Below are positions 4,529-5,765 of a DNA stretch of 5,765 nucleotides, piece by piece. The notes under the pieces are model-generated. The model saw only the letters and a program-made list of their open reading frames with translations, was not told where the DNA came from and ran no database searches. Position numbers and translations under genes: made by a program. The stretch is taken from contig JAEVZM010000239.1 in the NCBI GenBank assembly GCA_023392225.1, positions 1 to 5,765 of the forward strand. The letters are read 5' to 3'. Source of the DNA: Pseudomonadota bacterium (GTDB lineage: Bacteria > Pseudomonadota > Alphaproteobacteria > Rhizobiales > Kaistiaceae). Each line of letters opens with the position of its first letter. The first letter of the stretch is position 1.

Positions 4529-5413
4529 TCAGTCGCCGAGCGGCTGCTGGTCGGTGGGGCCGTTGAGTGCGCTGATCGTGGCGCGGGCACGGCCGAGCTT
4601 CTCGGCGTTGCGGCCGAGGCGGCGGGTGCCGACGATGGTCGCGAGGCAATCGAGCATCAGCATCTGGGCGTAGCGGGTTCGGCTCGGCACCTGGAGGTGC
4701 TTGCCATGGTCCTGGATCTTGAGCGGCACCAGGATCGAGGATTCCGCGGCGAGCGGCGTTCCTGGCCGGGTGACCGAGATGACGACGCCGCCGAGGTTGC
4801 GGGCGATGCCGGCGGCCTCCACCAGCGGCGGCGGCATGCCGGTGACCGAGAAGATCAGGAAGACGTCGCCGGGCTCGGTCATCGCCGCGGCCATGCACTG
4901 CCGATAGGGATCGGCCGTGGCCGAGGCGGCGACGTCGTAGCGGAAGAAGCGGTTCTCGGCTTCGGCCGCCATGATCGCCGAGCTGCCGCCGATGCCGAAG
5001 CACCACAGGCGCCGGGCGCCGTCGATCGCCGAGGCGGCCTGGTCGATCGCCTCCGGGTCGCGCTCGGCGAAGCTCTGGGCGAGCGTCTGCGCGGCGGCCT
5101 CGTAGACGTGGGAGGCGACCGTCGGCGCGTCGGTCGGCAGCGTCTCCTCCTCGTTGAGGCCGAACATGCGGGCGATGGCATGGTCCTGCGAGAGGCGGAG
5201 CTTGAAGTCGGTGAAGCCGTCGCAGCCCATGCGGCGGGCGAAGCGGACGATGGTCGGCTCACTGACCCGCGCGGTCTCGGCGAGATCCTTGATGGTCGAG
5301 CGCATGGCGGCATCGACATCCGACAGCACCGTGTCGGCGACCCGGCGCTCGGCCCGGTTGAGGTGGACAAGGGACTGGCGGATACGCTCGAGAAGGCTGG
5401 TCTGAAGCAGCAC
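4529..5413 (-). CDS. RpiR/MurR-family transcriptional regulator (HTH plus SIS domain)
   Basis: With the GTG start at 5413 this is a 294-residue regulator, normal for the family. Residues about 5-80 form the RpiR-type HTH domain: SLLERIRQSLVHLNRAERRVA, then STIKDLAETARVSEPTIVRFARRMG with the recognition helix near 51-60. About 123-260 is a SIS domain with a GIGGSSAI loop (140-147). SIS domains normally bind phosphosugars through a Ser-x-Ser-Gly-x-Thr loop; here the site reads Ser189-Val-Thr-Gly-Met-Pro194, so the ligand may differ. No ATG lies before the HTH. GTG 5413 has AGGAAG 8 bases upstream and G/C-rich third positions begin there; TTG 5473 (314 residues) and GTG 5542 (337, overlapping hisG by 47 bases) are alternatives. 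It probably regulates the operon across the palindrome-rich region downstream; whether it represses or activates cannot be seen. Confidence 0.9.
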   Translation of the reverse strand: MLLQTSLLERIRQSLVHLNRAERRVADTVLSDVDAAMRSTIKDLAETARVSEPTIVRFARRMGCDGFTDFKLRLSQDHAIARMFGLNEEETLPTDAPTVASHVYEAAAQTLAQSFAERDPEAIDQAASAIDGARRLWCFGIGGSSAIMAAEAENRFFRYDVAASATADPYRQCMAAAMTEPGDVFLIFSVTGMPPPLVEAAGIARNLGGVVISVTRPGTPLAAESSILVPLKIQDHGKHLQVPSRTRYAQMLMLDCLATIVGTRRLGRNAEKLGRARATISALNGPTDQQPLGD

Positions 5414-5421
5414 CGGATCGA

Positions 5422-5427
5422 CTTCCT
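5422..5427 (-). promoter_or_regulatory. Ribosome binding site favouring the GTG 5413 start of the regulator
   Basis: AGGAAG on the minus strand is 8 bases before GTG 5413. The TTG at 5473 has only a weak GGGGA 5 bases upstream, and GTG 5542 has none that I can see. A GCTGC/GCAGC hairpin with a 3-base loop (5431-5443) lies just upstream. Confidence 0.4.
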
Positions 5428-5495
5428 GCCGCTGCGGGGCAGCCGGAACGCCGCGAGCCGCAGAAGCGGTCAAACTAATCCCCGTGGACCGGAGA

Positions 5496-5765
5496 TCAAG
5501 TGCGGCCCACGCGAAGCAGCTTCGCCGCGCGCTTCGCGGCACGTCGGTCGAGCCGGCTGAGCAGCGAGTCGAGGACGGCGCGCTGGCGCTCGGTCCAGGT
5601 CGTGGTGAGGCTCGCCACGAGGCTTGCCTCCGAGCGCAGGATCAGGCCGTCGTCGAGGATCTTGAGGCCGTTGTCGCGGAGTGTCGCGCCGGTGGTGGTG
5701 ATGTCGACGATGAGGTCCGCGGCGCCGGTCGCGGGCGCGCCCTCGGTGGCGCCGAGGCTCTCGAC
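5496..5765 (-). CDS. hisG: ATP phosphoribosyltransferase, C-terminal part (N-terminus beyond the window)
   Basis: The final 89 residues of HisG, which joins ATP and PRPP in the first step of histidine synthesis in the cytoplasm. The fragment contains the complete family signature EGAPATGAADLIVDITTTGATL (residues 8 to 29 of the fragment): Glu, five residues, Gly-Ala-Ala, Asp-Leu-Ile-Val-Asp-Ile, then Thr-Gly-Ala-Thr-Leu of the PRPP-binding loop. It continues with NGLKILDDGLILRSEASLVAS and a short basic tail ending in GRT. The lack of a long C-terminal ACT-like domain after the signature indicates the short form, which works with HisZ, as is common in alphaproteobacteria. The stop is TGA at 5496-5498. 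The regulator follows on the same strand after 82 bases (22 if the TTG start is used) with no clear terminator, so read-through is possible, but the functions look unrelated. Confidence 0.95.
   Translation of the reverse strand, partial: VESLGATEGAPATGAADLIVDITTTGATLRDNGLKILDDGLILRSEASLVASLTTTWTERQRAVLDSLLSRLDRRAAKRAAKLLRVGRT

Noticed and set aside
4442..5560. 372-codon open frame on the plus strand
   Set aside because: Antisense to the regulator gene, whose HTH and SIS motifs are clear; the product is low complexity.

Overview
The window is very GC-rich. Every gene I can support lies on the minus strand, so the biological order runs from the right edge to the left: hisG 3' end, RpiR-type regulator, a roughly 450-base non-coding region, metal-dependent amidohydrolase, amidase A, a 63-residue protein, amidase B (cut by the left edge). 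The hisG sequence, the strong G/C bias at third codon positions and the family mix point to a high-GC alphaproteobacterium, probably Hyphomicrobiales (Rhizobiales). This placement is an inference and was not tested by a search.

Right end (5496-5765): the last 89 residues of ATP phosphoribosyltransferase (hisG), a core histidine gene. It marks the edge of conserved chromosome, and the accessory catabolic cluster begins after it. Next comes an RpiR/MurR-type regulator (4529-5413 with my preferred GTG start; TTG 5473 is possible): an N-terminal helix-turn-helix domain followed by a SIS domain whose ligand loop departs from the usual phosphosugar pattern.

Region 4075-4528 holds no convincing gene. 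It is less GC-rich than its surroundings and carries several inverted repeats: a 21-base near-perfect palindrome at 4451-4471, an ACGCA/TGCGT dyad abutting it, an AT-rich dyad at 4384-4402 with a neighbouring copy of the palindrome's half-site, a TTGAA/TTCAA dyad at 4216-4233, and tandem 10-mers at 4257-4276. This is most likely the control region of the operon, with the RpiR protein as the natural candidate regulator.

Left part (1-4074): a tight four-gene unit. A cog3964-type amidohydrolase (annotated in many genomes as dihydroorotase or deacetylase) overlaps the start of amidase A by 8 bases. After an 80-base gap with a GC-rich stem-loop comes a small 63-residue protein. Its stop codon is embedded in the ribosome binding site of amidase B. 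Both amidases keep the full Lys-cisSer-Ser triad but belong to different subgroups. The set looks like a stepwise amide/ester catabolic pathway: a metal-dependent hydrolase acts on a first amide, ester or cyclic bond and two serine amidases release further amine or ammonia. The substrate cannot be read from the sequence. The most novel parts are the small protein coupled to amidase B, the His-rich tail of the amidohydrolase and the palindrome-rich control region.
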